In this document: in pieces, positions 33,163 to 42,200 of the stretch
Position numbering within the stretch: the stretch's first letter is position 1
Layout of the letters: each line of letters begins with the position of its first letter
NCBI GenBank assembly: GCA_019357535.2
Contig: CP079955.1
Location: 1,798,001-1,862,000, forward strand
Origin: Macrococcus sp. 19Msa1099
GTDB lineage: Bacteria; Bacillota; Bacilli; Staphylococcales; Staphylococcaceae
Direction: 5' to 3'
DNA length: 64,000 nucleotides
Notes under the pieces: generated by a model
What the model was told of the DNA's origin: nothing
What the model saw: the letters and a program-made list of their open reading frames with translations, nothing else
Database searches by the model: none
Position numbers and translations under genes: made by a program

Positions 33163-34602
33163 CTACCAAAGCTTCTTCACATTCCACAGTCGTTCTTCAC
33201 ATACGGAGATGATGGTTTTCAGTGCTTTAATTCGTGCGGCTCGTTTGTTGTTTGCCGGGATAATTACCCACGGTGCATGTTCGGTTGTCGTATTATCAAT
33301 CATATCTTTACTTGCTTCAAGATATAGGTCCCACTTCTCACGGTTACGCCAGTCTTCATCTGTTATCTTCCATTGCTTCTCAGGGGTAACTTGTCGTTCT
33401 TCAAAGCGTTTCAACTGTTCATCTTTATCCAGAACAAGGAAGAACTTAATCACAATGGCACCTTCTATCGTCAATGCTTTCTCAAATTTATTAATCTCAT
33501 CGTATGCGCGCTGCCATTCTTTATTCGTTGCGAAGCCTTCCACACGTTCAACGAGTACACGTCCATACCAGCTGCGGTCGAAGATTTCGATATGCCCGCT
33601 TCTCGGCACATCTGTCGCAAAGCGCCATAAATAGTGATAGCTCAGTTCTGTTTCAGTTGGTGCACTGATGGCATTCACTTCGTATCCTGTTGGATCCAGA
33701 CTTTCACGGACACGTTTAATATTACCGCCCTTACCTGCAGCGTCCATGCCTTCATATACGAGCATCAGAGGAATTTTACGTTCATACAGTGCATATTGAA
33801 GTTCACGGATACGCGCCTGTAATTTCGGTAATAGTTCTTTATATTCTGCTTTAGACATATCATCCGACGTATCCTCGAACATGTCTGTTGAGAAGTCTTC
33901 TGTAAAGGCGCCGTCTCGTTCATCTTGCTTAGATTTCTCTTTAGCTTTCAGCGCTTTTTCAAGTCGCTTAATGATGACTTCGTACATTTCATTGACTGCT
34001 TTACCACGTTCTGTATAGTCGATATGTGTCCATGGTGCAATCTCTTCTGTCGCTTTCATCAAATCAATCATACCGTCCTGGTAGACTTTGGTCGGAATAC
34101 TCGTTTCATATTCCTGAGCTTTCCAGCGTGTCAATGGATTCTTCTTCGTCTGCTCTATATGCTCCTGACGCTTTTGTTCATTTACTGATAGATAAAATTT
34201 AATAATCACATAGCCATCATCTGACAACATCGATTCAAACCCTTTAATTTCCTGCGTTAATAAATCATAATCTTTAATGATATCTTTCTTATAGCCATGC
34301 TCTTCAAAATCAAGTTTCTGGGCATACCAACTCCTAAAGAACAGCGTTACCCCGCCTTTTTTCGGAATGTTGTTCCAATATGGGTACAGGAATGGATAGC
34401 GTAATAACTCTTCATCCGGACGTTTCGTCGCATAGAAGTTTGTATATTTTGCATCAAGCGTCAGCAAGAGTTCGTTAGATAGTCGTGACTTTCCTGAAGC
34501 TGGTATCCCCTCAAATACAATCATAACCGGAATGCCTGCTTCATGTGTCTTTCTTACGAGCTCTGCTGTCGTAAGCTGTAACTGTTTATCTATTTTCGTC
34601 AT
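33163..34602 (-). CDS. Double-domain PPK2 family polyphosphate kinase / phosphotransferase
   Basis: 479 aa with two tandem PPK2 domains joined by an acidic linker (~220-255). Domain 1 has Walker A EGIPASGKS and RSWYAQKL. Domain 2 has EGMDAAGKGG, SHYLWRF-like SYHYLWRFATDVPRSGHIEI then FDRSWYGRVLVERVEGF. The fused form is class II PPK2, which typically converts AMP to ADP using polyphosphate. Domain 1 lacks the AAGKGG loop and is probably less active. AGGAGGGGTC precedes the ATG. Monocistronic. Confidence 0.88.
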   Translation of the reverse strand: MTKIDKQLQLTTAELVRKTHEAGIPVMIVFEGIPASGKSRLSNELLLTLDAKYTNFYATKRPDEELLRYPFLYPYWNNIPKKGGVTLFFRSWYAQKLDFEEHGYKKDIIKDYDLLTQEIKGFESMLSDDGYVIIKFYLSVNEQKRQEHIEQTKKNPLTRWKAQEYETSIPTKVYQDGMIDLMKATEEIAPWTHIDYTERGKAVNEMYEVIIKRLEKALKAKEKSKQDERDGAFTEDFSTDMFEDTSDDMSKAEYKELLPKLQARIRELQYALYERKIPLMLVYEGMDAAGKGGNIKRVRESLDPTGYEVNAISAPTETELSYHYLWRFATDVPRSGHIEIFDRSWYGRVLVERVEGFATNKEWQRAYDEINKFEKALTIEGAIVIKFFLVLDKDEQLKRFEERQVTPEKQWKITDEDWRNREKWDLYLEASKDMIDNTTTEHAPWVIIPANNKRAARIKALKTIISVCEERLWNVKKLW

Positions 34603-34736
34603 ATGACCCCTCCTCAGCGTATTAATTTAATTATACTATTAAATAACAGATTTTTAAGAATTTTTGTATTTCATTATTTCGATTATTGAAGTATTATTAG
34701 AATAGTAAGAAAAATTAGACAATGAGGAGCAGCTAT

Positions 34737-36428
34737 ATGACAACATTCCAAAACTATAAATATGAGCGACCTGACTTGCATGCAGTTGACCAATCTATCG
34801 ATCAGTTACTTGAACAGTTTGAAGCAGCATCATCTGCTGAAGCACAAATAAAGCTGATTGATGAGATTAACGTAGTAAGAAAGCATCTTGATACTGCAAT
34901 GAATCTTGCTTACGTGCGTGCTTCAATTAATACAAATGATGCATTTTATTCTGAAGAGCGAGATTATCTGGATGCACATGGTGGAGAAGTCGTTCAGATT
35001 GAATCCAAGTTCTATAATGCACTTGCAAACAGTAAATTTAAAGATGAATTGCGTGAAACCTATGGTGACCAGCTGTTTGATCTTGCTGAGCTGTTCGTGA
35101 AACAGTACGATGATTCAATCAAGGATCTCTTGAACAAAGAAAATAAAATCTCATCTGAATATAGTAAGCTCGTTGCTTCAGCAGAAATTGAATTTAAAGG
35201 TGAAACATACACGTTCGCTCAGATGGGACAATTTCTCGATTCTGCAGACAGATCCGTACGTAAGGAAGCGAAACTTGCAATGGAAGAATATCGTGCTGCG
35301 CAGTTAGAGCAGTACGATGCAATCTATGATCGACTCGTTAAAGTACGTCATGAAATCGCAACGAAACTGGGCTTTAAAAACTTTATCGAACTTGGTTATG
35401 TGCGTATGAACCGAGTGGATTACACACCCGACATGGTAAAGAGATATCGTGATCAGATTCATAAGCATGTTGTCCCAGTTGCACAAAGTTTGTATCAGTC
35501 TCAAATGAAGCGTAATGGATGGGATAGCTTAAAGCCATACGATGAGAACATTGTGTTCTTATCAGGGAACGAGAAACCAAAAGATGATGGGAAAACAATC
35601 TTAGAGAACGGTCGTAAAATGTATAAAGAGCTCAGTGCAGAAACAGATGAATTCTACCAGTTCATGATGGACCGCGAACTGTTTGATGCAGAAGCGAAGA
35701 AAGGGAAAGAGGCTGGAGGTTACTGTACGTTTATCCAAGACTATAAATCGCCGTTTATCTTCTCTAACTTTAATGGAACAGATCATGATATTACCGTACT
35801 TACACATGAAGCTGGGCATGCATTTCAAGTACACCGTTCACAGGACTTAATTCCGGACTATTTATGGCCGACGCACGAATCATGTGAAATTCATTCAATG
35901 AGTATGGAGTTCTTCACATATAAATGGATGGATCTCTTCTTTAACAACCCAGATAAGTTCAAATATAAACATATCGGGGATGCCATCAAGTTCTTACCCT
36001 ATGGTGTGGCCGTTGATGAATTTCAGCATATCGTCTATGAGCATCCTGAATTAACGCCGCAAGAACGTCGTGCTGAATGGACGAAGCTTGAACAGAAGTA
36101 TCTGCCGCATAAAGATCATGACGGAATCGCGTCTTTAGAAAGCGGTGCATTCTGGCATCGTCAAGGTCATATCTTTGGGTCGCCGTTCTATTATATTGAC
36201 TACACGCTTGCACAAGTTTGTGCCTTCCAGTTCTTCAAACGTTCAACAGAGGATTTTGAAGAGGCATGGAAAGATTATCTGCACATCTGTGATATTGGTG
36301 GGTCATTACCATTCAATAAAATTGTTGAAGCGGCAAACTTACGCTCTCCATTCCAAGATGGTGCATTAGAAGATACGATGACTTTCCTTGAAGATTATCT
36401 TGATGAAATCGATACGAGCAATTTTTAG
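34737..36428 (+). CDS. M3-family oligoendopeptidase (PepF-like)
   Basis: 563 aa from ATG 34737, chosen because GAGGAG (34725-34730) would otherwise lie inside the coding region. Zincin motif HEAGH (VLTHEAGHAFQVHRS) and downstream glutamate in EIHSMSMEFFTY. It is a cytoplasmic metallopeptidase degrading short peptides, within the M3B PepF / Pz-peptidase group. Slightly shorter than classic PepF (~600 aa). Monocistronic, with a terminator at 36441-36480. Confidence 0.92.
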   Translation: MTTFQNYKYERPDLHAVDQSIDQLLEQFEAASSAEAQIKLIDEINVVRKHLDTAMNLAYVRASINTNDAFYSEERDYLDAHGGEVVQIESKFYNALANSKFKDELRETYGDQLFDLAELFVKQYDDSIKDLLNKENKISSEYSKLVASAEIEFKGETYTFAQMGQFLDSADRSVRKEAKLAMEEYRAAQLEQYDAIYDRLVKVRHEIATKLGFKNFIELGYVRMNRVDYTPDMVKRYRDQIHKHVVPVAQSLYQSQMKRNGWDSLKPYDENIVFLSGNEKPKDDGKTILENGRKMYKELSAETDEFYQFMMDRELFDAEAKKGKEAGGYCTFIQDYKSPFIFSNFNGTDHDITVLTHEAGHAFQVHRSQDLIPDYLWPTHESCEIHSMSMEFFTYKWMDLFFNNPDKFKYKHIGDAIKFLPYGVAVDEFQHIVYEHPELTPQERRAEWTKLEQKYLPHKDHDGIASLESGAFWHRQGHIFGSPFYYIDYTLAQVCAFQFFKRSTEDFEEAWKDYLHICDIGGSLPFNKIVEAANLRSPFQDGALEDTMTFLEDYLDEIDTSNF

Positions 36429-36440
36429 TTCACTATAAAG

Positions 36441-36480
36441 ATATCCCCATCGATATATTGTATCGATGGGGATATTATTT
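36441..36480 (+). terminator. Terminator of the oligoendopeptidase gene
   Basis: ATATCCCCATCGATA / TATCGATGGGGATAT perfect stem followed by TATTT. It may also serve the convergent surface-protein gene. Confidence 0.8.
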
Positions 36481-36492
36481 CATTGTGATACG

Positions 36493-37416
36493 TTATAATC
36501 TTCTTAATAAGATTAATCCTGATAACAACAAACTCACAGATGCTAATACATACATGAAGACATTTTCACCTGTATCGGGCAGCTCAGAATGCTTTTTTAC
36601 TTTTTGTTTTTGCTTTGAAGTCGTTTTTGAATCCTCGTCTTGATGGTTTTTTTTAGATTTACCAATTTCACGTGTCACGAGGTCACACACTTGTTTATCA
36701 AGCACTGCATAATACGCTTCGCCATCTGTTGGTTTAAACTTTCCCGGATTAATGCCAAGCAAATCATCATCTTCTTCAAGAGAAGGATGTTCCGGCTCAC
36801 TATCACTAGGTTCTACTGGACTCACCGGAGTATCAGGCAACTCAGGAATATCAACTGTGCCTGCTGACGGTTCATTTAAAGGTGACTTCTCTCTCACCGA
36901 TTGATTATCACTATCTTGTGGAGGCGTTATTACTGAATCTGTAAACTCTTCACCTGTAGGTGATTCTATCGGTTCTTGGATTGCTGGATCCTCTGTTGTT
37001 GGATGTTCTGCTGTTGGATGTTCTGTAACGGGATATTCTGCTGTTAGGCGTTCAGTCGGTTGATCGACTTCAACTGAAGGTAATTCTGTCGTTAATGTCT
37101 GTTCTTTGGATGGTAATACTGTGGTCATTGCTTCTGTTGTTGGTGCTTCTGTTGTTGGTGCCTCTGTTGTTGGCATTTCTGTCGTCTCATCATCCTTGAT
37201 AATTTCAGTAGACAAGATTTCAATTACCGGGCTTTCTGAACTTTTGTCTTCAGTCGATTTCAATGAAGATTCGGTATTTATAGATTCTACTTGCTCACTT
37301 GATGGCTGTTCTACTGTCACTGAGTTATCTGCTGCTTCAGTCAGCGCTGCATGGTACGACGTTAAACCGAACGTACATACCAATGCCGCAACAGCTTTCA
37401 CCTTAAATTTGTGCAT
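36493..37416 (-). CDS. LPXTG cell-wall-anchored Thr/Glu/Pro-rich surface protein
   Basis: 307 aa from ATG 37416 (MHKFKVKAVAALVCTFGLTS), with GGAGG 8 bp upstream. Sec signal peptide (~33 residues), then ~200 residues of low-complexity Thr/Glu/Pro/Ser with short repeats (PTTEAPTTEAPTTEA, HPTAEHPTTEDP). A small conserved-looking block PTDGEAYYAVLDKQVCDLVT precedes a Lys-rich stretch, then LPDTG, a hydrophobic helix and RRL. Sortase A would anchor it to peptidoglycan. No folded adhesin domain is recognised, so it may be a stalk or cell-surface mucin-like protein. Confidence 0.88.
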   Translation of the reverse strand: MHKFKVKAVAALVCTFGLTSYHAALTEAADNSVTVEQPSSEQVESINTESSLKSTEDKSSESPVIEILSTEIIKDDETTEMPTTEAPTTEAPTTEAMTTVLPSKEQTLTTELPSVEVDQPTERLTAEYPVTEHPTAEHPTTEDPAIQEPIESPTGEEFTDSVITPPQDSDNQSVREKSPLNEPSAGTVDIPELPDTPVSPVEPSDSEPEHPSLEEDDDLLGINPGKFKPTDGEAYYAVLDKQVCDLVTREIGKSKKNHQDEDSKTTSKQKQKVKKHSELPDTGENVFMYVLASVSLLLSGLILLRRL

Positions 37417-37635
37417 TTTTAATTCCTCCAATTTCCACTTAGATTAATTATAATGGAGAATGTACACTTTTTCTATGATGAGGATGCATTGTTACACACA
37501 TTTAACATTTCATATATAAATGAAACATATCAAAATCTAATGCCAGAAATGAATGTTTTGCAATTCTAACAAATTTTAGTATAATTAATATATCAAATAT
37601 AAAATATATATAATACATTGTAAAGAGGGATAATA

Positions 37636-38484
37636 ATGGAGAAACAATTCTTTTCGAAAGACACACATATTGGTGCTGTACATCTTAACGTTAACTTTAT
37701 GGATAACAGCGTAAAGTTTTATCATGAAATATTAGGTCTGGATATTATCGAGCATACCCCTTCATTTTCAGCACTTGGGGTTAATGATAGCGTTCTAATC
37801 TACTTATATCAGACGAATCATGCGCGTGTTCAAACTGCAGGGCTGTTTCACTTTGCACTATTAGTTCCTTCTCGTGCTGCGCTCGGCAATATTTTCTACC
37901 ACCTCATTAAGACTGAATATCCGTTAGCAGGTGCGAGCAATCATGATGTTTCAGAAGCCATCTATTTGCAGGACCCGGAAGGTAATGGGATAGAGATTTA
38001 CAGAGATGTGCCAAGCAATGAATGGCAGTTTGAACCAAATGGTGATATCGTCATGGGTACATCTGAGATGGATTATGCAGCTGTTATTGAAGCGAATCAT
38101 AACCGTCCATTCGATGGTATGCCGAAGGACACAATCATCGGACATATGCATCTATCAGTCATTGATTTAAATCAGTCCATTGCATTTTATAATGAATTGT
38201 TTGGATTAGATGTAATGACTCGCTATGGTAGTCAGGCGGCATTTATGGCAACAGCCGGGTATCATCATCATCTCGGATTAAATACATGGCAACATCAGAC
38301 CGAGCGCGCACGTCTTGACTATCCAGGATTAAGGAAATTTGATCTGAATATCCCGAACGAAGAAGACCTCCAGCACTTTTTAGAAACATTATCAGAAAAA
38401 GGATTAACTCAGTCAAAAGACGAGAATTCAAATATTATATATGACCCTAGCGGCATTGGAATTAGAATAATGACAAAAAATTAG
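37636..38484 (+). CDS. Two-domain VOC (glyoxalase/dioxygenase) protein, CatE-like
   Basis: 282 aa with two vicinal-oxygen-chelate modules. The first spans ~10-125, with metal ligand His in IGAVHLNVNFMDNSVKFYHE and Glu in GNGIEIYRDVP. The second spans ~168-275, with GHMHLSVIDLNQSIAFYNE. The arrangement is that of catechol-2,3-dioxygenase-like CatE of Bacillus. The exact substrate is unclear; relatives in staphylococci are annotated glyoxalases. AGAGGGATAATA precedes the ATG. Monocistronic. Confidence 0.85.
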   Translation: MEKQFFSKDTHIGAVHLNVNFMDNSVKFYHEILGLDIIEHTPSFSALGVNDSVLIYLYQTNHARVQTAGLFHFALLVPSRAALGNIFYHLIKTEYPLAGASNHDVSEAIYLQDPEGNGIEIYRDVPSNEWQFEPNGDIVMGTSEMDYAAVIEANHNRPFDGMPKDTIIGHMHLSVIDLNQSIAFYNELFGLDVMTRYGSQAAFMATAGYHHHLGLNTWQHQTERARLDYPGLRKFDLNIPNEEDLQHFLETLSEKGLTQSKDENSNIIYDPSGIGIRIMTKN

Positions 38485-38494
38485 AAGTGTAACT

Positions 38495-38572
38495 ATGGGA
38501 TTATTTAAGAAAAATATAGCAAGCTTTTTAGGCACTATGAGAAGAATGAGGACCGTTTCATCAAAAAAATAA
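38495..38572 (+). pseudogene. 25-codon fragment, possible gene remnant
   Basis: MGLFKKNIASFLGTMRRMRT... stops after 25 codons, while the -1 frame continues with RHYEKNEDRFIKKIKASIKS into the terminator. This pattern suggests a one-base frameshift in a small basic protein. No good RBS. It could equally be chance. Confidence 0.25.
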
Positions 38573-38583
38573 AAGCATCTATA

Positions 38584-38633
38584 AAAAGCTGCAGGTATAG
38601 CACCGATAATTCGGTACATACATGCAGCTTTTT
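38584..38633. terminator. Bidirectional terminator
   Basis: TAAAAAGCTGCA / TGCAGCTTTTTATA outer stem with an inner ACCGATAATTCGGT hairpin, between convergent genes. Confidence 0.75.
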
Positions 38634-38636
38634 ATA

Positions 38637-39494
38637 TTATAAGTTCTCTTGTTCGTGCGTAATTTTACGTGTTTCATTTAAATTCTGCATATTAGATAAT
38701 ACTGTATCCTTTAAATACGCACAAACTCTTAAATAAAGTACGTCCACAATTGTAAGTTGTGCTGTACGTACTGTCATATATCCTAAATTGATTTCATTTT
38801 CTTCTTTCGCCATCGCAAGTACAATATCCGCCATACGAATAGCAGGAGATGAGAACTTTTGTGTTAATAATATAATCTTAATCCCTTTCTCTTTTGCATA
38901 TTTACAAATATCTGTAATAACCTTATTCTTACTTGTTTCAGATGTAATGAATAATACATCTCCTGCTTCATAGTGTCCTAATAATGTAATCGCAGATAAA
39001 AGATCTGTTGCCAGAATTGCAGACTGATCAATATTCATCAGCTTTACATGCAAATCTGTCGCAACAACTCTTGAGTTCCCGACGCCAAAGATCATAACGC
39101 GTTTTGCACTTGTAATTGCCTGGGCCGCTTCATCAATCACTTTAGCAGAAATGACCTTCTCTGTATTATAAAGTGCTTGAATTGTATTGTTGAAGACTTT
39201 CTCTTTCATTACTTCTTCATCGTCTGTTAATTCAATCTTCGTCGGTACCTTTTTATCTGCAATTGTGTGAAGTTCACGTGCGAGCTCCACCTTAACCACT
39301 TTAATCCCAGATAATCCAAGACGCTTACTGAAGCGTACAATGGCTGCTTCACTTGTATTTGAAAGATGTGCAATTTCTTTGATTGGTAAGTTGACCACCT
39401 TTTCAGGGTACTCAATGACAACGTCGGCAATCCTTTTTTCAACTGGTGTAAAGCTATCGTACATCTTTGTAATTTGACCTAATACTGAATACAT
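38637..39494 (-). CDS. MurR/RpiR-family sugar-responsive regulator
   Basis: 285 aa. N-terminal HTH_6 domain (IADVVIEYPEKVVNLPIKEI, AHLSNTSEAAIVRFSKRLGL) and C-terminal SIS sugar-phosphate isomerase domain (~125-260, with RVMIFGVGNSRVVATDL). It binds a phosphosugar and controls carbohydrate genes. The adjacent gene (39630) is a truncated GH32 sucrose hydrolase on the same strand, so the original regulon may have been lost. Confidence 0.88.
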   Translation of the reverse strand: MYSVLGQITKMYDSFTPVEKRIADVVIEYPEKVVNLPIKEIAHLSNTSEAAIVRFSKRLGLSGIKVVKVELARELHTIADKKVPTKIELTDDEEVMKEKVFNNTIQALYNTEKVISAKVIDEAAQAITSAKRVMIFGVGNSRVVATDLHVKLMNIDQSAILATDLLSAITLLGHYEAGDVLFITSETSKNKVITDICKYAKEKGIKIILLTQKFSSPAIRMADIVLAMAKEENEINLGYMTVRTAQLTIVDVLYLRVCAYLKDTVLSNMQNLNETRKITHEQENL

Positions 39495-39629
39495 AATTTC
39501 AGCTCCTTACATCTTATTCAATTAATGTTATGCCCTATTTAATTTCAATTCGCTAGCTTCACTTCAGTATAAATATACTATTTGCTGAAAACAATTAAAA
39601 CAAAAATTTTCTAAAATTTGTGGATGTTT

Positions 39630-40334
39630 TTATGCATCCTTTAAATCATACTTCCATAGCTTCAAATAAACATCCCCATGAACCGCCGATGTTCTAATGC
39701 CATCTGCTGATTCTGATGTATTAATACGCGTGGACATTACTGCTTCTCCATCATTGATAAATATCTCTATCGTCTGTTTATGAACAATGCAGTGTAACTT
39801 TGTCAATGGTTCGTGCAACGTAATAAACTTTGTATAGGGTTCATCAATCAAACCACTATCCGAACGATCCACAGTAAATATTCTTTTCTCTGTGTCATAG
39901 ATCAATACCGTGCGCTCTTTTCTTGAAACACGTAATTCAAGTATATATTCTAAGGCATTATTCTCTATAATCTCAGCGACAAGTTCATAATTATTGCCTT
40001 CATAAGGATGCAGGCGAACATTCTTCCTTGTGGCGTAACCTTCTGCTGTTTCAAGTTTGCCTTGCCTACTAGAAGAAAGCAGTGGCCGTTGTCTTAGCTG
40101 TCCGTCCTCGATTGACACAATCCTTGGTGTAGCAAGTACATCACCAATTCTGCCGATTAATAGGCAACGGTCTTGTTCATCCAGCATAAAGGTGACGGGC
40201 TGATAATCGAATCCATGGTCAGCAATATTATAATTCAATTGTGATGGATACACATCTAACTTGCTGCCGACTTGCGCTTCAAGTTCCTCTAATTCCTGCT
40301 CTGTTAATGGCACTATCTGGGATTCCTTCATCAT
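39630..40334 (-). pseudogene. Truncated GH32 sucrose-6-phosphate hydrolase (ScrB-like) remnant
   Basis: 234 codons. The readable part matches the end of a GH32 enzyme: NIADHGFDYQPVTFMLDEQD, LLIGRIGD and VSIEDGQLRQRPL cover the last propeller blade. Then follows the beta-sandwich domain with YELVAEIIENNALEYILELR, TVDRSDSGL and LHCIVHKQTIEIFINDGEAV. The N-terminal ~250 residues with the catalytic WMNDPNG, RDP and EC motifs are missing. The ATG and an AAGGAG site remain, so a stable fragment could still be made, but it cannot hydrolyse sucrose. Confidence 0.7.
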
Positions 40335-40399
40335 AATTCTCCTTGAAATATATTACTTATATTCTATCAGAAAATATAAAAAAAGAAGTAGCTTTGTCA

Positions 40400-41155
40400 C
40401 TACTTCTCAAGTTCTTCTTCAATCAGTTTCTGTTCACCTTTTAAATATTGTCTATAGCCGATCTTGCTTATTTGGATACTCACTTCATACAGCAGTAACA
40501 TCGGCACAGCGAACATTAAATACGTCATAAAGTCAGCAGGTGCAATTAATGCGGCAAAGACAAATAAAATAAAATAAGCATACTTACGGTTCTTACTTAA
40601 GAACATCGGTGTGACGATACCAAGTCGTGTTAAGAACAGTAAAAGAATCGGTAACTGAAAGACAAACCCGAAAGGCAGCGTAAAGCGCAGCATTTCGTTA
40701 AAGTACTCTCTTACACCAATCATCTGGTTGACACCAATCTCGCTTGCGAGCCCTAACGTAAAGAAGATGAGGTAAGGAAATACTAAATAATAACTGAACA
40801 ATAGCCCAGCAAGAAATAATATAATACTGATCGGAATATATGCTAACGTAGCGCTTCTTTCTTTGGGATGCAGTCCGGGTGAGATAAACGCCCATATTTG
40901 ATACAGAATAACAGGCGAGATTAAGATGAGTGCAATTAACATAATCACTGTAATATAAATTGTCAGCGGATCACTTACTTTAAAGTAATGTAAAGTAATT
41001 TCTTTTGGCACATCATCCTTCGTCAAGTACTTTGTGACCGGCTTTCCGAAGTAGAATCCGACGATAACGCCTGCTACTAAGAAGTAACAGACTGTCATAA
41101 TTCGTTTACGCAGTTCTTCTAAATGCTCAACTACTGTTAAATCATCTTTATTCAT
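40400..41155 (-). CDS. tatC: Twin-arginine translocase subunit TatC
   Basis: 251 aa from MNKDDLTVVEHLEELRKRIM (ATG 41155). AGGAGG is 12 bp upstream, a little far; the upstream in-frame ATG at 41176 would overlap it. Six helices with the conserved VEHLEELRKRI start, SPGLHPKER loop and FGFVFQLPILLLFLTRLGI. TatC reads the twin-arginine signal on folded exported proteins. It follows tatA by about 60 bp on the same strand. No obvious Tat substrate gene is adjacent. Confidence 0.95.
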   Translation of the reverse strand: MNKDDLTVVEHLEELRKRIMTVCYFLVAGVIVGFYFGKPVTKYLTKDDVPKEITLHYFKVSDPLTIYITVIMLIALILISPVILYQIWAFISPGLHPKERSATLAYIPISIILFLAGLLFSYYLVFPYLIFFTLGLASEIGVNQMIGVREYFNEMLRFTLPFGFVFQLPILLLFLTRLGIVTPMFLSKNRKYAYFILFVFAALIAPADFMTYLMFAVPMLLLYEVSIQISKIGYRQYLKGEQKLIEEELEK

Positions 41156-41215
41156 GTAAGGAATTGACCTCCTCATACAAAAAGCGGCACTACATCGCCG
41201 CTTTAAAATTTCAAT

Positions 41216-41404
41216 TTATTTGATATCTTTGTTATCTTTATCTTCGTGATCCTTCATGATGCCATCTGTTGCATCTTTGAATTCTTTAAGAGATGTTCCC
41301 ATGGCACGACCAAACTCTGGTAATTTCTTAGGACCAAAGATAATTAAAGCGATAATTCCTAGAAATATAACAACTGGTCCTGATAATGCTAAACCTAAAA
41401 ACAT
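41216..41404 (-). CDS. tatA: Twin-arginine translocase subunit TatA
   Basis: 62 aa: N-terminal helix (LALSGPVVIFLGIIALIIFG), the FGPKKLPEFGRAMG hinge, then the amphipathic helix and a charged tail. It forms the protein-conducting part of the Tat pore; a minimal TatAC system as in other staphylococci. AGGGGGATAAAT precedes the ATG. It starts 12 bp after the rex stop, so it is likely co-transcribed with rex. Confidence 0.95.
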   Translation of the reverse strand: MFLGLALSGPVVIFLGIIALIIFGPKKLPEFGRAMGTSLKEFKDATDGIMKDHEDKDNKDIK

Positions 41405-41416
41405 ATATTTATCCCC

Positions 41417-42058
41417 CTAATGATTTTTCATAAAGAAAATTAATGATTGTAATTCTACGCCGAGATCAATGTGATGTACATGTACTCCGCTCGGTACATT
41501 TAAACGTTCTGGTGTAAAGTTTAATATACCTTTTATTTGTGCTTTTGTCACTCTATTTGCGACGTCTTGAGCAACACTACCTGGAACCGTTAAGATAACG
41601 ACTTGAATCCCTGTAGCTTCTACAACCTTCTCAAACTCTTTCATATCCTGAACTTCAATCTTGCCAATCTTACGACCAATCGCTTCATCATTCACATCGA
41701 ATGCTGCTGTTATCTTCATTCTATCATTAATCGAGAAGTTGTAGTTCACTAGTGCTGTCCCTAAATTACCGACACCGATAATCGCGACCTTCGTAATCAT
41801 ATCTTGCTGTAACGTCGTCTTAAAGAAATTTAGCAGGAATTTAACGTTATATCCGTATCCTTTCTTGCCAAGTTCTCCAAAATAAGAAAAATCTCTGCGT
41901 ATTGTTGCAGAATCAATCTGTAATCCTTCACTTAATTCCTTACTGCTCACTCGTTCAACATTTGAATTATATAACGTATTAACAAAACGATAATATAAAG
42001 GAAGTCGTTTCAAAGTGGCTTTAGGAATCTTGATTTGGTCCTTCGACATCCTATTCAC
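41417..42058 (-). CDS. rex: Redox-sensing repressor Rex
   Basis: 213 aa (GTG 42058; ATG 42049 is an alternative start). N-terminal winged helix ([40 protein letters not shown]) and a C-terminal Rossmann domain with [12 protein letters not shown] that senses NADH/NAD+. It represses fermentation and anaerobic respiration genes when NADH is low. A Rex-like operator lies at 42072-42089, so autoregulation is likely. Confidence 0.97.
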   Translation of the reverse strand: MNRMSKDQIKIPKATLKRLPLYYRFVNTLYNSNVERVSSKELSEGLQIDSATIRRDFSYFGELGKKGYGYNVKFLLNFFKTTLQQDMITKVAIIGVGNLGTALVNYNFSINDRMKITAAFDVNDEAIGRKIGKIEVQDMKEFEKVVEATGIQVVILTVPGSVAQDVANRVTKAQIKGILNFTPERLNVPSGVHVHHIDLGVELQSLIFFMKNH

Positions 42059-42071
42059 CCGTTTCTATTTT

Positions 42072-42089
42072 TTGTGATAACTTTCACAT
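42072..42089 (-). promoter_or_regulatory. Probable Rex operator
   Basis: TTGTGATAACTTTCACAT, close to the consensus TTGTGA-N6-TCACAA, immediately upstream of rex. Confidence 0.75.
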
Positions 42090-42200
42090 CGATATAATTA
42101 TAACATCTATACTAATAAATGACTATGTGAAATTATGAATTAACGATAAATGATTCCCACTGATATCACACTACTGTACAATAAAAGAGAGGTGAACAAA

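Noticed and set aside
37106-37447. Plus-strand frame with GASVVGASVVGASVVG repeats
   Set aside because: Antisense shadow of the Thr/Glu/Pro repeats of the LPXTG gene.
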